Positions 8,380-18,138 of a stretch of DNA of 64,000 bases are shown here, one piece after another. A program made the position numbers and the translations under genes. This DNA is from Methanofollis liminatans DSM 4140. GTDB lineage: Archaea; Halobacteriota; Methanomicrobia; Methanomicrobiales; Methanofollaceae. The notes below the pieces were generated by a model. The model had not been told where the DNA came from. It saw only the letters and a program-made list of their open reading frames with translations, and did no database searches. Location: positions 434,001-498,000 of the forward strand of contig NZ_CM001555.1 of NCBI RefSeq assembly GCF_000275865.1. The letters are read 5' to 3'. The stretch's first letter is position 1. Each line of letters opens with the position of its first letter.

Positions 8380-9927
8380 ATGAAGCTTACAACCAAATCG
8401 ATCGATATCGAGAACCGCGGCGTCCTTCTCCATGCCGGCGACGCCCGGGAGATCAGCGTGCGGGACGGCGACCGCGTGGAGGTGAAGAACCACATCACCG
8501 GCGAGTCGGTCTCCGCCTTTGTCGATACCACGGCCTCCCTGATCCCGCAGGGCGTGATCGGCATCTACCGGCCGACACAGGTGCGCATCGACGTCCTGGA
8601 GGGCGCCGAGGTGGAGGTGCGGGCGGCCGACCGTCCGGCCACCCTCGACTTCATCAGGAAGAAGATGGACGGCCTGCGCCTCGGCAAGGAGGAGACCCTG
8701 GCCATCATCAGGGATGTGGTGGACGACGTCCTCTCGCCGAGCGAACTCACGGCATACATCGTCGCCACCTACACCAACCCCCTTGACATGGACGAGGTCG
8801 AGCACCTGACCCGGGCGATGGTGGAGACCGGCGAGCAGCTCCATTTTCCCTCGTACCCGATCGTGGACAAGCACTCCATCGGCGGGGTGCCCGGGAACAA
8901 GATCAGCCTCCTGATCGTCCCGATCATCGCTGCCGCCGGGCTCAAGATACCGAAGACCAGTTCCCGTGCGATCACCGGTGCCGCCGGAACGGCAGACCTG
9001 ATGGAGGTGCTTGCCCCGGTGGCGTTCTCCGCCCTCGAAGTGCAGCAGATGACCGAGAAGGTCGGCGGCGTGATCGTCTGGGGCGGGGCGACGAACATCG
9101 CCCCCGCGGACGACCGGTTCATCACCGTCGAGTACCCCTTCAAGATCGATGCGCGGGGGCAGATGCTCGCCTCGGTGATGGCGAAGAAGTTCGCGGTGGG
9201 TGCGAACCTGGTCGCCATCGACATCCCGGTCGGGGAGCACACGAAGGTGCCGAACGCCGACGAAGGGCGGAAACTGGCGCGGGAGTTCATCGACCTCGGC
9301 GAGCGCCTGGGGATGCGGGTGGAGTGTGCCCTCACCTATGGCGAGTCCCTGGTCGGGCACACCATCGGGCCGAAGCTCGAGGCGAGAGAGGCCCTCGCCG
9401 TCCTGGAAGGGGCGACCGAACCGACCTCGCTCATCCAGAAAAGCCTCTCTCTTGCCGGCATCCTGCTTGAGATGTCTGGCAAGGCAGCGCCGGGGCAGGG
9501 CTACGCCGTGGCACAGGAGATCCTCTCCTCGGGCCGGGCACTTGAGAAGATGAAGCAGATCATCGAGGTGCAGGGCGGCGACCCATCGGTGACCTCGGCC
9601 GGTATCGTCCCGGGCGAACACCAGTTTGTCGTAAACGCCCCGGCGACCGGCTACGTGGTGGAGTTGAACAACAAGGCCCTCATCAGCCTCGCCCGCGCCG
9701 CCGGGGCCCCGCAGGACCGTGGCGCCGGGGTGTACATCCACGCGAAGAAAGGGACGCAGGTGCGGAGCGGCGAACCGATCTTCACCGTGTATGCCGACCG
9801 GAAATGGCGCCTCCAGAAGGCGCTCGAGGAGGGCCGGCGGCTCATGCCGGTCGTCGTCGAGGGGATGCTCATCGACCGCGTGCCGAGTCGGCACTGGGGC
9901 GTGGGGGGTGATGTGCATGGCGCATAA
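8380..9927 (+). CDS. deoA: AMP phosphorylase
   Basis: Phosphorolyses AMP (and CMP/UMP) to ribose-1,5-bisphosphate plus base, feeding R15P isomerase and type III RuBisCO in the archaeal nucleotide-salvage route. The 515 residues have the archaeal N-terminal extension (about 80 residues) ahead of the thymidine-phosphorylase fold. The phosphate/glycosidic site appears as [13 protein letters not shown] (residues 162-174) and [17 protein letters not shown] (193-209). Length and extension separate it from bacterial thymidine phosphorylase. A purine-rich GAGAGGAGTATC precedes the ATG. Its 3' end overlaps the next gene by 11 bases. Neither R15P isomerase nor RuBisCO is in the window. Confidence 0.92.
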   Translation: MKLTTKSIDIENRGVLLHAGDAREISVRDGDRVEVKNHITGESVSAFVDTTASLIPQGVIGIYRPTQVRIDVLEGAEVEVRAADRPATLDFIRKKMDGLRLGKEETLAIIRDVVDDVLSPSELTAYIVATYTNPLDMDEVEHLTRAMVETGEQLHFPSYPIVDKHSIGGVPGNKISLLIVPIIAAAGLKIPKTSSRAITGAAGTADLMEVLAPVAFSALEVQQMTEKVGGVIVWGGATNIAPADDRFITVEYPFKIDARGQMLASVMAKKFAVGANLVAIDIPVGEHTKVPNADEGRKLAREFIDLGERLGMRVECALTYGESLVGHTIGPKLEAREALAVLEGATEPTSLIQKSLSLAGILLEMSGKAAPGQGYAVAQEILSSGRALEKMKQIIEVQGGDPSVTSAGIVPGEHQFVVNAPATGYVVELNNKALISLARAAGAPQDRGAGVYIHAKKGTQVRSGEPIFTVYADRKWRLQKALEEGRRLMPVVVEGMLIDRVPSRHWGVGGDVHGA

Positions 9928-11320
9928 GGTCCTGCGCACTCTTCTCCTCGCCATCCTCGCCCTTGCCCTCTTCTGCTCTGCAGTGCAGGCGGTGACCCTC
10001 ACGGTCACGGTGAAGGACTACGAGAGCGGTTCGTATCTCAGCGGGGCATCGGTCTATGTCAGCGGGACCTATGTCGGCAAGACCGGTTCATCCGGGACGT
10101 TTGACTACTCTCACTCCCTCAAATCGGACTTCACCCTCCGGGTGACAAAGTCCGGGTACGAGGACTGGTCTGATGTGATCGATTACGATGACACCTCGGT
10201 GACGGTCAGGCTTGAGCCTGATACCGTGGACCTTGAGGTGACCGTCTACGACGCCGATACCGTCCAGCCGATCAGCGGGATCAGGGTGACGGTCACCGCA
10301 AAGGGGAGCGGGAGCGTCGAATCGGAGCGGACGAACTCTGCCGGAAAGGCGGTCTTTGACGTCGACGCGAGCGAGACCTACACGGTGGCGATCGATGCCG
10401 ACGATTATGAAAGCCTTGAACGGGAGGTCGATATGGACGGAGAGAGTAGGAGCGTCCAGTTCTGGCTCTACCCTGCCGGCCGGTTCGCCTTTAAGGTGCT
10501 GGACGCACAGGACCATAGCCCGATCGCCGGTGCCGAGATCAGCGTCGGCGGTACCGTCAAGGGTGTGACCGGGAGCGAGGGGACGCTTGCCACTGTCCTC
10601 GACCAGGGGAGGTCGTACCAGGTGAAGGTGACGCACACCTCATACCAGGAGTACCTGCAGGAGGTGTACGTCGGTGAGGACGCTGTCGTCACCGATATCT
10701 TCCTGAAGAAGGCCACCTATCCGGTCTTTATCTCGGTCTTCGACGAGGAGACCAGGCCGGTGGAAGGAGCGGCGGTGACGGTCGACGGGGCGAGTGCGGG
10801 CGTGACCGACCGCTATGGCAGGCTCAGCCTCGGCCAGATGGTCGGGGGGAGCCATACGGTGGCGGTGAAGGCGGACGGCTACACCTCCTGGGAGGGTACC
10901 TGCACTCCGGCCGCCACGGGTGCCGACCTTGCGGTCGAACTGGCCTATGTGCCGGTCTCCCTCTCGGTGCTCACCGAGAACGCCGACCATGCGGCGCTCT
11001 CGGGGGTTTCGATCGGGGTGAACGGCGCCTCGCAGGGTGTCACTGCGGCGGACGGCAGGCTCGCGCTCAGCCTGAAGCCCGGCACCTACAATATTTCTGG
11101 CTCTCGTGAAGGATACCTGACCGCATATGCGGACCGCACGCTGGCGGTCGGGTCGTCCGGGGAGTCGGCGATCCTGACGCTCAAGCCCGAGGGGCCGGCG
11201 CCCATCGTTGTGGGGGCGGCCGCCCTCCTCCTGGTCGTCCTCCTGCTTGCCGGCGTGGTCGTCACCCGCAGGATCAGGATGGCCGGGCGCCGCCGGCGGC
11301 CCGGGCAGAAGAGTTTCTAG
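9917..11320 (+). CDS. Surface protein with PEGA/CarboxypepD_reg-like beta domains and C-terminal membrane anchor
   Basis: 467-residue predicted extracellular protein. It has a signal peptide ([20 protein letters not shown]) and five or six repeated beta-sandwich units of the kind found in PEGA or carboxypeptidase-regulatory domains. Each unit carries a G-x-x-V-x-V motif and a G-Y-x-x-[YW] turn, as in [22 protein letters not shown] and [12 protein letters not shown] membrane helix lies near residues 430-450, followed by a basic tail ([11 protein letters not shown]). The GGGGGTG at 9903-9909 fits the ATG at 9917 better than the one at 9911. The overlap with deoA suggests coupling. No catalytic motif is visible, so it is probably an adhesive or envelope protein. 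Confidence 0.8.
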   Translation: MAHKVLRTLLLAILALALFCSAVQAVTLTVTVKDYESGSYLSGASVYVSGTYVGKTGSSGTFDYSHSLKSDFTLRVTKSGYEDWSDVIDYDDTSVTVRLEPDTVDLEVTVYDADTVQPISGIRVTVTAKGSGSVESERTNSAGKAVFDVDASETYTVAIDADDYESLEREVDMDGESRSVQFWLYPAGRFAFKVLDAQDHSPIAGAEISVGGTVKGVTGSEGTLATVLDQGRSYQVKVTHTSYQEYLQEVYVGEDAVVTDIFLKKATYPVFISVFDEETRPVEGAAVTVDGASAGVTDRYGRLSLGQMVGGSHTVAVKADGYTSWEGTCTPAATGADLAVELAYVPVSLSVLTENADHAALSGVSIGVNGASQGVTAADGRLALSLKPGTYNISGSREGYLTAYADRTLAVGSSGESAILTLKPEGPAPIVVGAAALLLVVLLLAGVVVTRRIRMAGRRRRPGQKSF

Positions 11321-11458
11321 ATCTCTCCATCCCTCTCCTCTTTTCAGTGCCTTTTTGTGTTTCGGGTAATAAAATCATTTTTAGTGTCTATTTTTTAGCA
11401 AATGGCTCTTAAAATTTCCTTTTTAATGATAACTCTGATATGTATTTCTTAAAAAATA

Positions 11459-11509
11459 GTTATATTTATATAATATTGTGATATCTTATTTGTTACGCAG
11501 GAATCTGCT
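11459..11509 (+). promoter_or_regulatory. Promoter of VWA paralog 1
   Basis: AT-rich gap with a TATA box (TATATTTATATAATA, 11461-11475), predicting a start near 11493 and a leader of about 17 nt. The last 20 bases before the ATG (GTTACGCAGGAATCTGCT) are nearly the same as those before paralog 2 (GCTACGCAGGGATCTGCC), so promoter and gene were duplicated together. Confidence 0.65.
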
Positions 11510-14500
11510 ATGGATAATCCTATCAAAACTATACTCCTGGTCGGCTTCGTCCTCCTCACCCTTGCTGCGGCCGCATCGGGTCTCCCCACCATCAGCGTCA
11601 CCAACAATACAGAATGGTTGACCGCGGGCGGGGGCGAGACCGCGACGGTGACGGTGGCGGTGGACGGAAGCGTGGAGGGTGCGCACATTATTCTCTCGTC
11701 CAGTGACCCGGAGATGGGCTCGATTGTGCCGGGAACGCTGCCCGGGACAGGTGGAACGGCGACCTTTAAGGCCGGGACAAAGAGCGGGGACGTGACGATC
11801 ACGGCGAACTATGCTGCCCAGAACGGCACGGTGATCGCGGCAGGCAACGTTACGCTGAAGATCGATCATGGGGTGCCGCATAGCATCTCATCTCTGGATT
11901 ATGCCGATGAAGTGACGGCCGGGTCGACGACGTCTCTTATCCTCAGGATGGCGGACCGGTGGAATAACTCGATCGAGAGCAGGCGCACTGTAGAGACCGT
12001 TCACTTTGTGGTCGGCTCCCCCGGTGACGCTGCGCGGCTCATCTACGGCTCGAATGTCTCGACGGATCTTCGGGTCCCGGTCGATGCAAATGGCGACGTC
12101 CGGGTGGATCTCAGGACTGCCCCCCTTTCGGGCGCCAATATTGTGATGGTCGAGTGTCCGGGGACCATAGCAACCGGGTATATCACCGTCACCGGCACCG
12201 CAACGGGGGTGCCGTGGGAGATGTACCAGACTGTCACGCCGGACGACGATCCCCATCCCTACCAGCAGGCCGACGGGAAAAAGGTGTTCTCTATCGTGTA
12301 CTCCCTGTACGACCGGCATGGCAACGTGGCCGGCAACCGCCAGATCCACGTTCAGATCGTCCCGCGGGAAGGATACCTGAAGGCCGTTGAAAAAACTGTC
12401 CGGACGAACGAGGAGGGCAAGGCGATGATCTCCTACGGGCCGTCCGACGTCGCCGGGATCGCCGATATCGAGGCTTATGCGGTTGACAACGAAAGTCTCA
12501 CCTGTTCCAAGCAGCTGGAGTTCGTCAGCACCGATCCGACCACCATGCTCCTCTCGGCCTCACCGCAGACAGTGGCGAGCCGCGACGTCAAGAGCGACAT
12601 CAGTGCCCTGATCCGGGCGAAGGTGGTCGATGTCAAGGGCAACCCGGTGGCGGACGAGAGCGTCAGTTTCACGATCACCGCCGTGCAGAACGGGACTTTC
12701 GTAATGACGCAGAACCCGGCGATCACGAATGGCAGCCGGACCGCGGAACGCGGCGGCACCCCGATCGTCGCCTCCACCGACAACACCGGTTTTGCGACGG
12801 TGGACTTCCTCCCGGGTGCCTTCACGACCGATATCTCGAACTTGCGCTACAGCAACCTCTCGGTGGGGAACGCGACGGTCAGGGCATCGTGGAAGGATCA
12901 GACGAGGGATATCACGGTCTCGTTCAGGAACTACCCCTATCTCAGCGTGAAGACCCGGGTCGAGCCCCCGACGGTGGCGGTGAACGACATGGTGAACGTG
13001 ACCGTGCAGCTGATCGGCGACGGTTATGCGCTCCACTCCCGCCCGATCGATGTGGTGCTTGTGATCGACCGCTCCGGGAGTATGGACAAACTGGATAGTT
13101 CTGGAAAGAAACGCATAGTGAGTGCGAAGGATGCTGCCTACACCTTCATCGGTCAGATGGATCCGTCACGCGATCGGGTTGGTCTTGTGTCCTTTTCTTC
13201 GACCACGACCCGAGATTGTAATCTGACCGATAACTTTGCGTTGGTGAATACCAGTGTGAAATCCCTCGTAGCGACTGGTGCCACTCAACTGCGGCGCGCC
13301 ATCTATGAGGCGGTTAAAATGCAGCAGGAGGGGGGGCGGGCCGATGCCGTCAAGGCGGTGATCGTCATGACCGACGGCGACTGGAACTATCATGGCAGCC
13401 CCCTCGGGCACGGTACAGGATACCCTGCGAGCGCGTCATGGGTCTACACGTTCAGCGGCAGCAATCTGGAGCCCAATAACTACCGGTATTATGATGGGCT
13501 TGGCGGGACGCTCTTGGAGGGGAAAAAAGACGGAAAATCATATTATTACTGCACCGACGGCGAATCAACCAACCAGAACATGTCCCGGTTCGCCCTCTCC
13601 AGTGGCGTAAAACTTTATGCAGTTACCTTCGCCTACAATCCCGACAGCACGGTCAGGGCTACGATGAATACTCTCTCTACCTCGACCGGCGGATTTTACG
13701 AGCACGCCCCCGATGGAAATAAGCTTGCCGAGATCTACACCGACATCGCCCTCAAACTCCAGGAGGCGGCAGGCGTCAACACCACGATGTCCCTCGTCTT
13801 CAAGAATGTTGAGGTGAACAACGTCTCGGGCTATTCGGACGTCTTCGAGTACCAGCCCATCAGCGGTGCGTCCACCTTCGTCACCAAGTACTGGCAGACG
13901 AACCTGACGACCGTCCCGGACAAGGATCACACGTACCCCTATTCATTTGATCAGACAGCCGACTGGGCCGACGACGAGATCTCTTTCGACGTCGGCGACA
14001 TCTACCTCAACCAGGCATGGGAGACGACCTTCTGCCTGAATATCACCGAGGAGGGGAACATCGACATCTTCGGCTCGAACTCGATCATCAGGTTCAACGG
14101 CACTGAGGGCCAGAGCAAACTCCGCCTCCCCAGGACGCTCGTGACCGCCGTGAAGGACCTGAACGTCACCGCACTGGACCAGGGCGTGGTCAACGTCACC
14201 ATCGTCAGTGCAACATGGGACGGCGTCACCTTCCTTGTCCCGACATGGGAACTGGGGTATTCGGGCAACAAATCGATAGTACAGAACGTCTACTACCAGT
14301 ATAGCCCTGACAACCTCTGGTGGGACGGCGTCTGGAACCACTTCGACACGATCCGGTGCGGTCCTGCAGCGGTCAACGGCACCTACACATCGAACCTTCT
14401 GGTGGAGGGCGTCACCGGGTGGTATAAAGTCCGGGTGCACGCCCAGGAAGATGTACAGGGCGGTGCGAGCGGACTGGACACCTGGACTCAGCCGATCCGT

Positions 14501-14539
14501 GTCGGAAATCTCACGCAAAATAAGATAAAACTATTATAA
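11510..14539 (+). CDS. Secreted Ig-like/VWA domain protein, paralog 1
   Basis: 1009-residue predicted surface protein, first of a tandem family of four. The signal peptide MDNPIKTILLVGFVLLTLAA is followed by about four Ig-like (Big_1/invasin-like) domains with markers such as TAGSTTSLILRMADRWNNSI and LIRAKVVDVKGNPVADESVS. A von Willebrand A domain follows at about residues 510-760, with an intact MIDAS: VVLVIDRSGSMD, a Thr in GATQL and VIVMTDGDW. The domain contains a long insertion rich in Tyr, Ser and Gly. The C-terminal part is beta-rich and ends VGNLTQNKIKLL. No membrane anchor or PGF-CTERM is present, so how it stays at the surface is unknown. Many N-x-S/T sites suggest glycosylation. 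Likely role: adhesion or envelope structure. Confidence 0.85.
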   Translation: MDNPIKTILLVGFVLLTLAAAASGLPTISVTNNTEWLTAGGGETATVTVAVDGSVEGAHIILSSSDPEMGSIVPGTLPGTGGTATFKAGTKSGDVTITANYAAQNGTVIAAGNVTLKIDHGVPHSISSLDYADEVTAGSTTSLILRMADRWNNSIESRRTVETVHFVVGSPGDAARLIYGSNVSTDLRVPVDANGDVRVDLRTAPLSGANIVMVECPGTIATGYITVTGTATGVPWEMYQTVTPDDDPHPYQQADGKKVFSIVYSLYDRHGNVAGNRQIHVQIVPREGYLKAVEKTVRTNEEGKAMISYGPSDVAGIADIEAYAVDNESLTCSKQLEFVSTDPTTMLLSASPQTVASRDVKSDISALIRAKVVDVKGNPVADESVSFTITAVQNGTFVMTQNPAITNGSRTAERGGTPIVASTDNTGFATVDFLPGAFTTDISNLRYSNLSVGNATVRASWKDQTRDITVSFRNYPYLSVKTRVEPPTVAVNDMVNVTVQLIGDGYALHSRPIDVVLVIDRSGSMDKLDSSGKKRIVSAKDAAYTFIGQMDPSRDRVGLVSFSSTTTRDCNLTDNFALVNTSVKSLVATGATQLRRAIYEAVKMQQEGGRADAVKAVIVMTDGDWNYHGSPLGHGTGYPASASWVYTFSGSNLEPNNYRYYDGLGGTLLEGKKDGKSYYYCTDGESTNQNMSRFALSSGVKLYAVTFAYNPDSTVRATMNTLSTSTGGFYEHAPDGNKLAEIYTDIALKLQEAAGVNTTMSLVFKNVEVNNVSGYSDVFEYQPISGASTFVTKYWQTNLTTVPDKDHTYPYSFDQTADWADDEISFDVGDIYLNQAWETTFCLNITEEGNIDIFGSNSIIRFNGTEGQSKLRLPRTLVTAVKDLNVTALDQGVVNVTIVSATWDGVTFLVPTWELGYSGNKSIVQNVYYQYSPDNLWWDGVWNHFDTIRCGPAAVNGTYTSNLLVEGVTGWYKVRVHAQEDVQGGASGLDTWTQPIRVGNLTQNKIKLL

Positions 14540-14720
14540 TCTCTTTATGTAGGTATGCTCTATCGGACATCTTCCTGATAGAATACAACTACGTTTTTGA
14601 GGATTTGATCCCGGGGTCATTTCTATGCCATACTTGGTGGTTTTTTTTGGTATAGTCGATAAAAAAATCGGCATTTTCTATATTAATATAATATTTTATT
14701 GTTTTCAAAAAATGGGTATC

Positions 14721-14765
14721 TTTATATAATATGGCTTCTCCTTATTGGCTACGCAGGGATCTGCC
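14721..14765 (+). promoter_or_regulatory. Promoter of VWA paralog 2
   Basis: TATA box TTTATATAAT at 14721-14730, with a predicted start near 14751 and a short leader. It is preceded by AAAAAATGGGTATC, a block repeated upstream of paralog 3 (AAAAATGGGTAT, 18080-18091). The rest of the 14540-14720 gap is AT-rich and shows no gene. Confidence 0.65.
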
Positions 14766-17700
14766 ATGGATAGACCTATCACGAATATGCTCCTGGTCGG
14801 CTTCGCCCTCTTCGCTCTTGTTGCGGCCGCATCAGGTCTCCCCACCATCAGCCTCTCCAACGATACGGCCTGCTTGACCGTGGGCGGGAGCGAGACGGTG
14901 ACGGTGCAGGTGAACGATGAAACCTCACGGGTTGTTAACCTCTCATCCACGCTTGGAACACTCGCCCCCTCTGTCGTGACCACCGACGCGCAGGGGCGGG
15001 CGACGGCGACCTTCACCGCCGGGACCGTGAGCGGGACGGCGACGATCACGGCGGTGTTCACCGACGAGTCTGGCGAAGAGGTGAGTGCCTCTAAGGATCT
15101 TTTGATCGATCACAGCACACCGATTAATATCTCGTCCCTCTCCTGCCCGGACGAGGGCAGTGTCGGGAGCGAAGTCGAGATCGCGCTCGCCCTGTCGGAC
15201 CGGTGGGGCAACCCGGTCGATAACGCCAACATAATCGAGAACGTCACCTTCACGGTCGGGTCACCGGGTGACGGTGCGGCCTTCATAATCGGTGACCGGC
15301 GTGCTGCCTCTGTCTCGCTCCCGGTCGATTCTAAAGGCTGGGTGAACGCGACGCTCCGCCTCAGCACCATTGCGGGGGAAAATATCGTCCAGATCTGCCC
15401 GCCCGGCCTGGTGGGCTCCAGTTACATCACGATTACGGGTGTTGCAGACGGTCCGCCGGTCTCTATCGAGAGCGCGTATGCCTCTGCCTCGTGCCCGGCC
15501 GACGGCGTGGGCACGGTCCTGATCGCCTACACCCTGTACGACCAGTATGGGAATCTCTGCGATGAGGCGCCGGTCCAGATCGCGAGCAGCCTTGGTGAGA
15601 CGACGGCGGTCACGACCAACTCGTACGGCAGCATGCTCGTACGTTATGGGCCGAAGAACGTCCCGGTGGATGTGACCCTCACAGCGACGGCGGCAGAGAA
15701 CGCCTCGGTCTTTACCATCGATACCTTCTCCTTCGCATCGACCGATCCTGTCAATCTTGTTCTCGCCGCCTCTCCCCTGAATATGAAGAGCCTTGATGTC
15801 GATTCCTCGTCGGAGGCAGTCCTTGCGGTATGGGTGACTGATGAGAGTGGCGTCACCGTGACCGATGATCCGGTGGATGTGATCTTTACGATCACAGATG
15901 TCGACGGCCACGGTGCGACTCTGACGGCCGATCCCTGTCTCAACGGTGGTTCTTCAACGGTCGCGCAGGCGACCGGTGATGACGGTGTCGCCAGCGTCAC
16001 TTTTACGCCCGGGGCGTTCGCAGCCTCTGGGGATGCGACCGGCACCTGCACGGTGACGGCGACGGCGACGCTGAACGGGACTGTGGTTTCCCGGAGCGTC
16101 GATCTCTCCTGGCGGAACTATCCCTCGTTCTCAGTCTCGGTCTCAGCCTCGCCGTCCACAGTTATGGTCGGCAATGAGGCGAATGTGACCATCTCCCTCA
16201 CAGGCGACGGCTGGGAATTCACCCCTGCTCCGGCCGACGTGATGGTGTGCATCAGCAGGGCGCCGACGATGTTAACCGGATATCCGGATCCGATGGTGAT
16301 AGCGAAGAACGCCACTAAGTACTTTGCGGGGTTGATGGAGGAAGGGACGGACAGTCTCGGCCTGGTGTCGTATGGTGAAGCCACGCCGGTAGGACAGATG
16401 GCAGATCTTTGTGCGATGAATCAAGGAAAGACTAAGAGTGTGTATAACGAGATTGGTTATGATCCTCAGGCCGGGAAGGATGCCGAATCCTACATAATAG
16501 CGCACTATAGTAACAGCGGGGAAGTTCGCTTTGATGATGAGGTAACGCTGGATTTTCCACTCTCTACCTCATATACCTCTTTCAATGACTCAGTCGAAAG
16601 CCTGATCCCGTATTCTATCTATTCGAAGGGGCAGGGCAAACATAGCGGTGACGAACTGAGGCTTGCGCTCTATCAATCGATTACAGAGATCGTTGAGAAT
16701 GGCGGTACCGGTGATGCTCGAGCCGTGGTTGTTCTCCTGGATGATGACTGGAATAATGGTGGGGGTGGGAAGTATGGCAACCCCCTTGGTCCCAATGGTA
16801 CATACAATAATGCAGATTATTATGAATTCCCCGACAACGGTAAGGGCCATGGAAATATGTGGGGCCCCACAGGCAAATGGCAGGATCTGGCCTGTTATGC
16901 CTCTGATAACGATGTGAAGCTCTATGTCATGCTTGTCGACACGCCAAAAGGCAACGGCAACGGTGGTACGAACGGCCATGCAGCCCTTGAGGCCGATCTG
17001 CAGACGCTTGCGGAGACGACCGGCGGGCTTTACAGCAAGGTTACAGATGAAGACTTCGAGTCTGATCTCGTTCAGTTCTACGAAGACATCACAGCTGACT
17101 TGAAGGAAGCGGCCGTCTTCAGCACCACTATGGACGCCCGTTTCGATCAGGTCTCGGTCAACGACGTTCTCTTGCCGAGTGTTGGCCTGAGTGATGACCC
17201 GAGTGATGACGTCCTCCAGTACCGGTATGTGAACGGGGTCTCGACAAGGATCACGAATATGACCGCAAGCGAGACGCTGTATGACGGAACTCTTGACGAC
17301 ACGGCTGACTGGGCCGACCGGGTGCTGGACTACAGCATCGGGAGGATGGAGTACGGCCAGACCTGGACCGCGACCCTGCGCTTCAACTTCACCCAGGCTG
17401 GCACCATCGGTCTCTTCACCGACGGGGCATCGAAGATCAGTTTCTCGAATGCAGCGGGCATCCCCTACAAACAGGACCTCCCGCCGGTCTACATCACCGT
17501 CGTCGACCAGGAAACGGCCGACGTCTTCGGCACGAGCACCCTCTCGATCCCGGCGCTCGCCGCAGTGGGCGACAACGACACCCTCAGCATCGCCGTCGAC
17601 TGGACGCTCGACTATGCCGGTGAGCACCCTGAATTGGTCAGGCAGCGGGCCCAGTACCAGTACAGCGCGGACGACATCGTCTGGGACAACCTCTGGCATG

Positions 17701-17897
17701 ACTTTGCTGTCCCGGCGGTCGATGAGGATGTCACCGGGGATTATGATGCCGAACTCGACACCGACAAAAAGAACGGCTATTACCGGATCCGCATCCATGC
17801 CTGGGAGGCGATCAGCGGCGGCGCCGAAGCATGGCGGACAACCGAGCAGCCGGTCAGGGTCGATGACGGTAAGAAGATCAGGATGAAGCTGATCTGA
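14766..17897 (+). CDS. Secreted Ig-like/VWA-fold protein, paralog 2, with degenerate MIDAS
   Basis: 1043-residue tandem paralog. The start is chosen at MDRPITNMLLVGFALFALVA because it aligns with the paralog 1 signal peptide, although an in-frame ATG lies 21 bases upstream. The Ig-like domains align with those of the neighbours (VTDDPVDVIFTITDVDGHGA). In the VWA region the metal-site motif DRSGSM is replaced by SRAPTM (ADVMVCISRAPTM), and TDGD by LDDD, so the Asp and both Ser ligands are changed. The domain also carries an insertion with Gly-rich and Asn-rich loops (NNGGGGKYGN). The C-terminal beta part and the tail (KIRMKLI) are kept. It is probably still folded and expressed but unable to bind a ligand through Mg2+ in the usual way. 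Confidence 0.82.
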   Translation: MDRPITNMLLVGFALFALVAAASGLPTISLSNDTACLTVGGSETVTVQVNDETSRVVNLSSTLGTLAPSVVTTDAQGRATATFTAGTVSGTATITAVFTDESGEEVSASKDLLIDHSTPINISSLSCPDEGSVGSEVEIALALSDRWGNPVDNANIIENVTFTVGSPGDGAAFIIGDRRAASVSLPVDSKGWVNATLRLSTIAGENIVQICPPGLVGSSYITITGVADGPPVSIESAYASASCPADGVGTVLIAYTLYDQYGNLCDEAPVQIASSLGETTAVTTNSYGSMLVRYGPKNVPVDVTLTATAAENASVFTIDTFSFASTDPVNLVLAASPLNMKSLDVDSSSEAVLAVWVTDESGVTVTDDPVDVIFTITDVDGHGATLTADPCLNGGSSTVAQATGDDGVASVTFTPGAFAASGDATGTCTVTATATLNGTVVSRSVDLSWRNYPSFSVSVSASPSTVMVGNEANVTISLTGDGWEFTPAPADVMVCISRAPTMLTGYPDPMVIAKNATKYFAGLMEEGTDSLGLVSYGEATPVGQMADLCAMNQGKTKSVYNEIGYDPQAGKDAESYIIAHYSNSGEVRFDDEVTLDFPLSTSYTSFNDSVESLIPYSIYSKGQGKHSGDELRLALYQSITEIVENGGTGDARAVVVLLDDDWNNGGGGKYGNPLGPNGTYNNADYYEFPDNGKGHGNMWGPTGKWQDLACYASDNDVKLYVMLVDTPKGNGNGGTNGHAALEADLQTLAETTGGLYSKVTDEDFESDLVQFYEDITADLKEAAVFSTTMDARFDQVSVNDVLLPSVGLSDDPSDDVLQYRYVNGVSTRITNMTASETLYDGTLDDTADWADRVLDYSIGRMEYGQTWTATLRFNFTQAGTIGLFTDGASKISFSNAAGIPYKQDLPPVYITVVDQETADVFGTSTLSIPALAAVGDNDTLSIAVDWTLDYAGEHPELVRQRAQYQYSADDIVWDNLWHDFAVPAVDEDVTGDYDAELDTDKKNGYYRIRIHAWEAISGGAEAWRTTEQPVRVDDGKKIRMKLI

Positions 17898-18084
17898 TCT
17901 CCTCTTTTTTCCCTTCTCGCTGGTGCCTCTCCCTTGTCTCCCCGGAAGACGCCTGCCCGCTATAATTAATACTACTTTAAATAGATTTTGATTTATCCTT
18001 ACTCTTTTGAATCATATATTCTGATAAAATCAAAAAAATATCTATATTTTACAAAAAATGACCTTTTAAAGAATGTTTGAAAAA

Positions 18085-18138
18085 TGGGTATTTTTAAATA
18101 CCGCTAAAAAATCTATTCTCTCCACGAGAGGTGGAAAA
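18085..18138 (+). promoter_or_regulatory. Promoter and RBS of VWA paralog 3
   Basis: TATA box TTTTTAAATA (18091-18100) within GGGTATTTTTAAATACC. The Shine-Dalgarno GAGGTGG (18128-18134) places the start at the ATG at 18139 rather than at the in-frame ATG at 18073, which lies upstream of the TATA box. The gap 17898-18084 is AT-rich with no gene. Confidence 0.65.
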
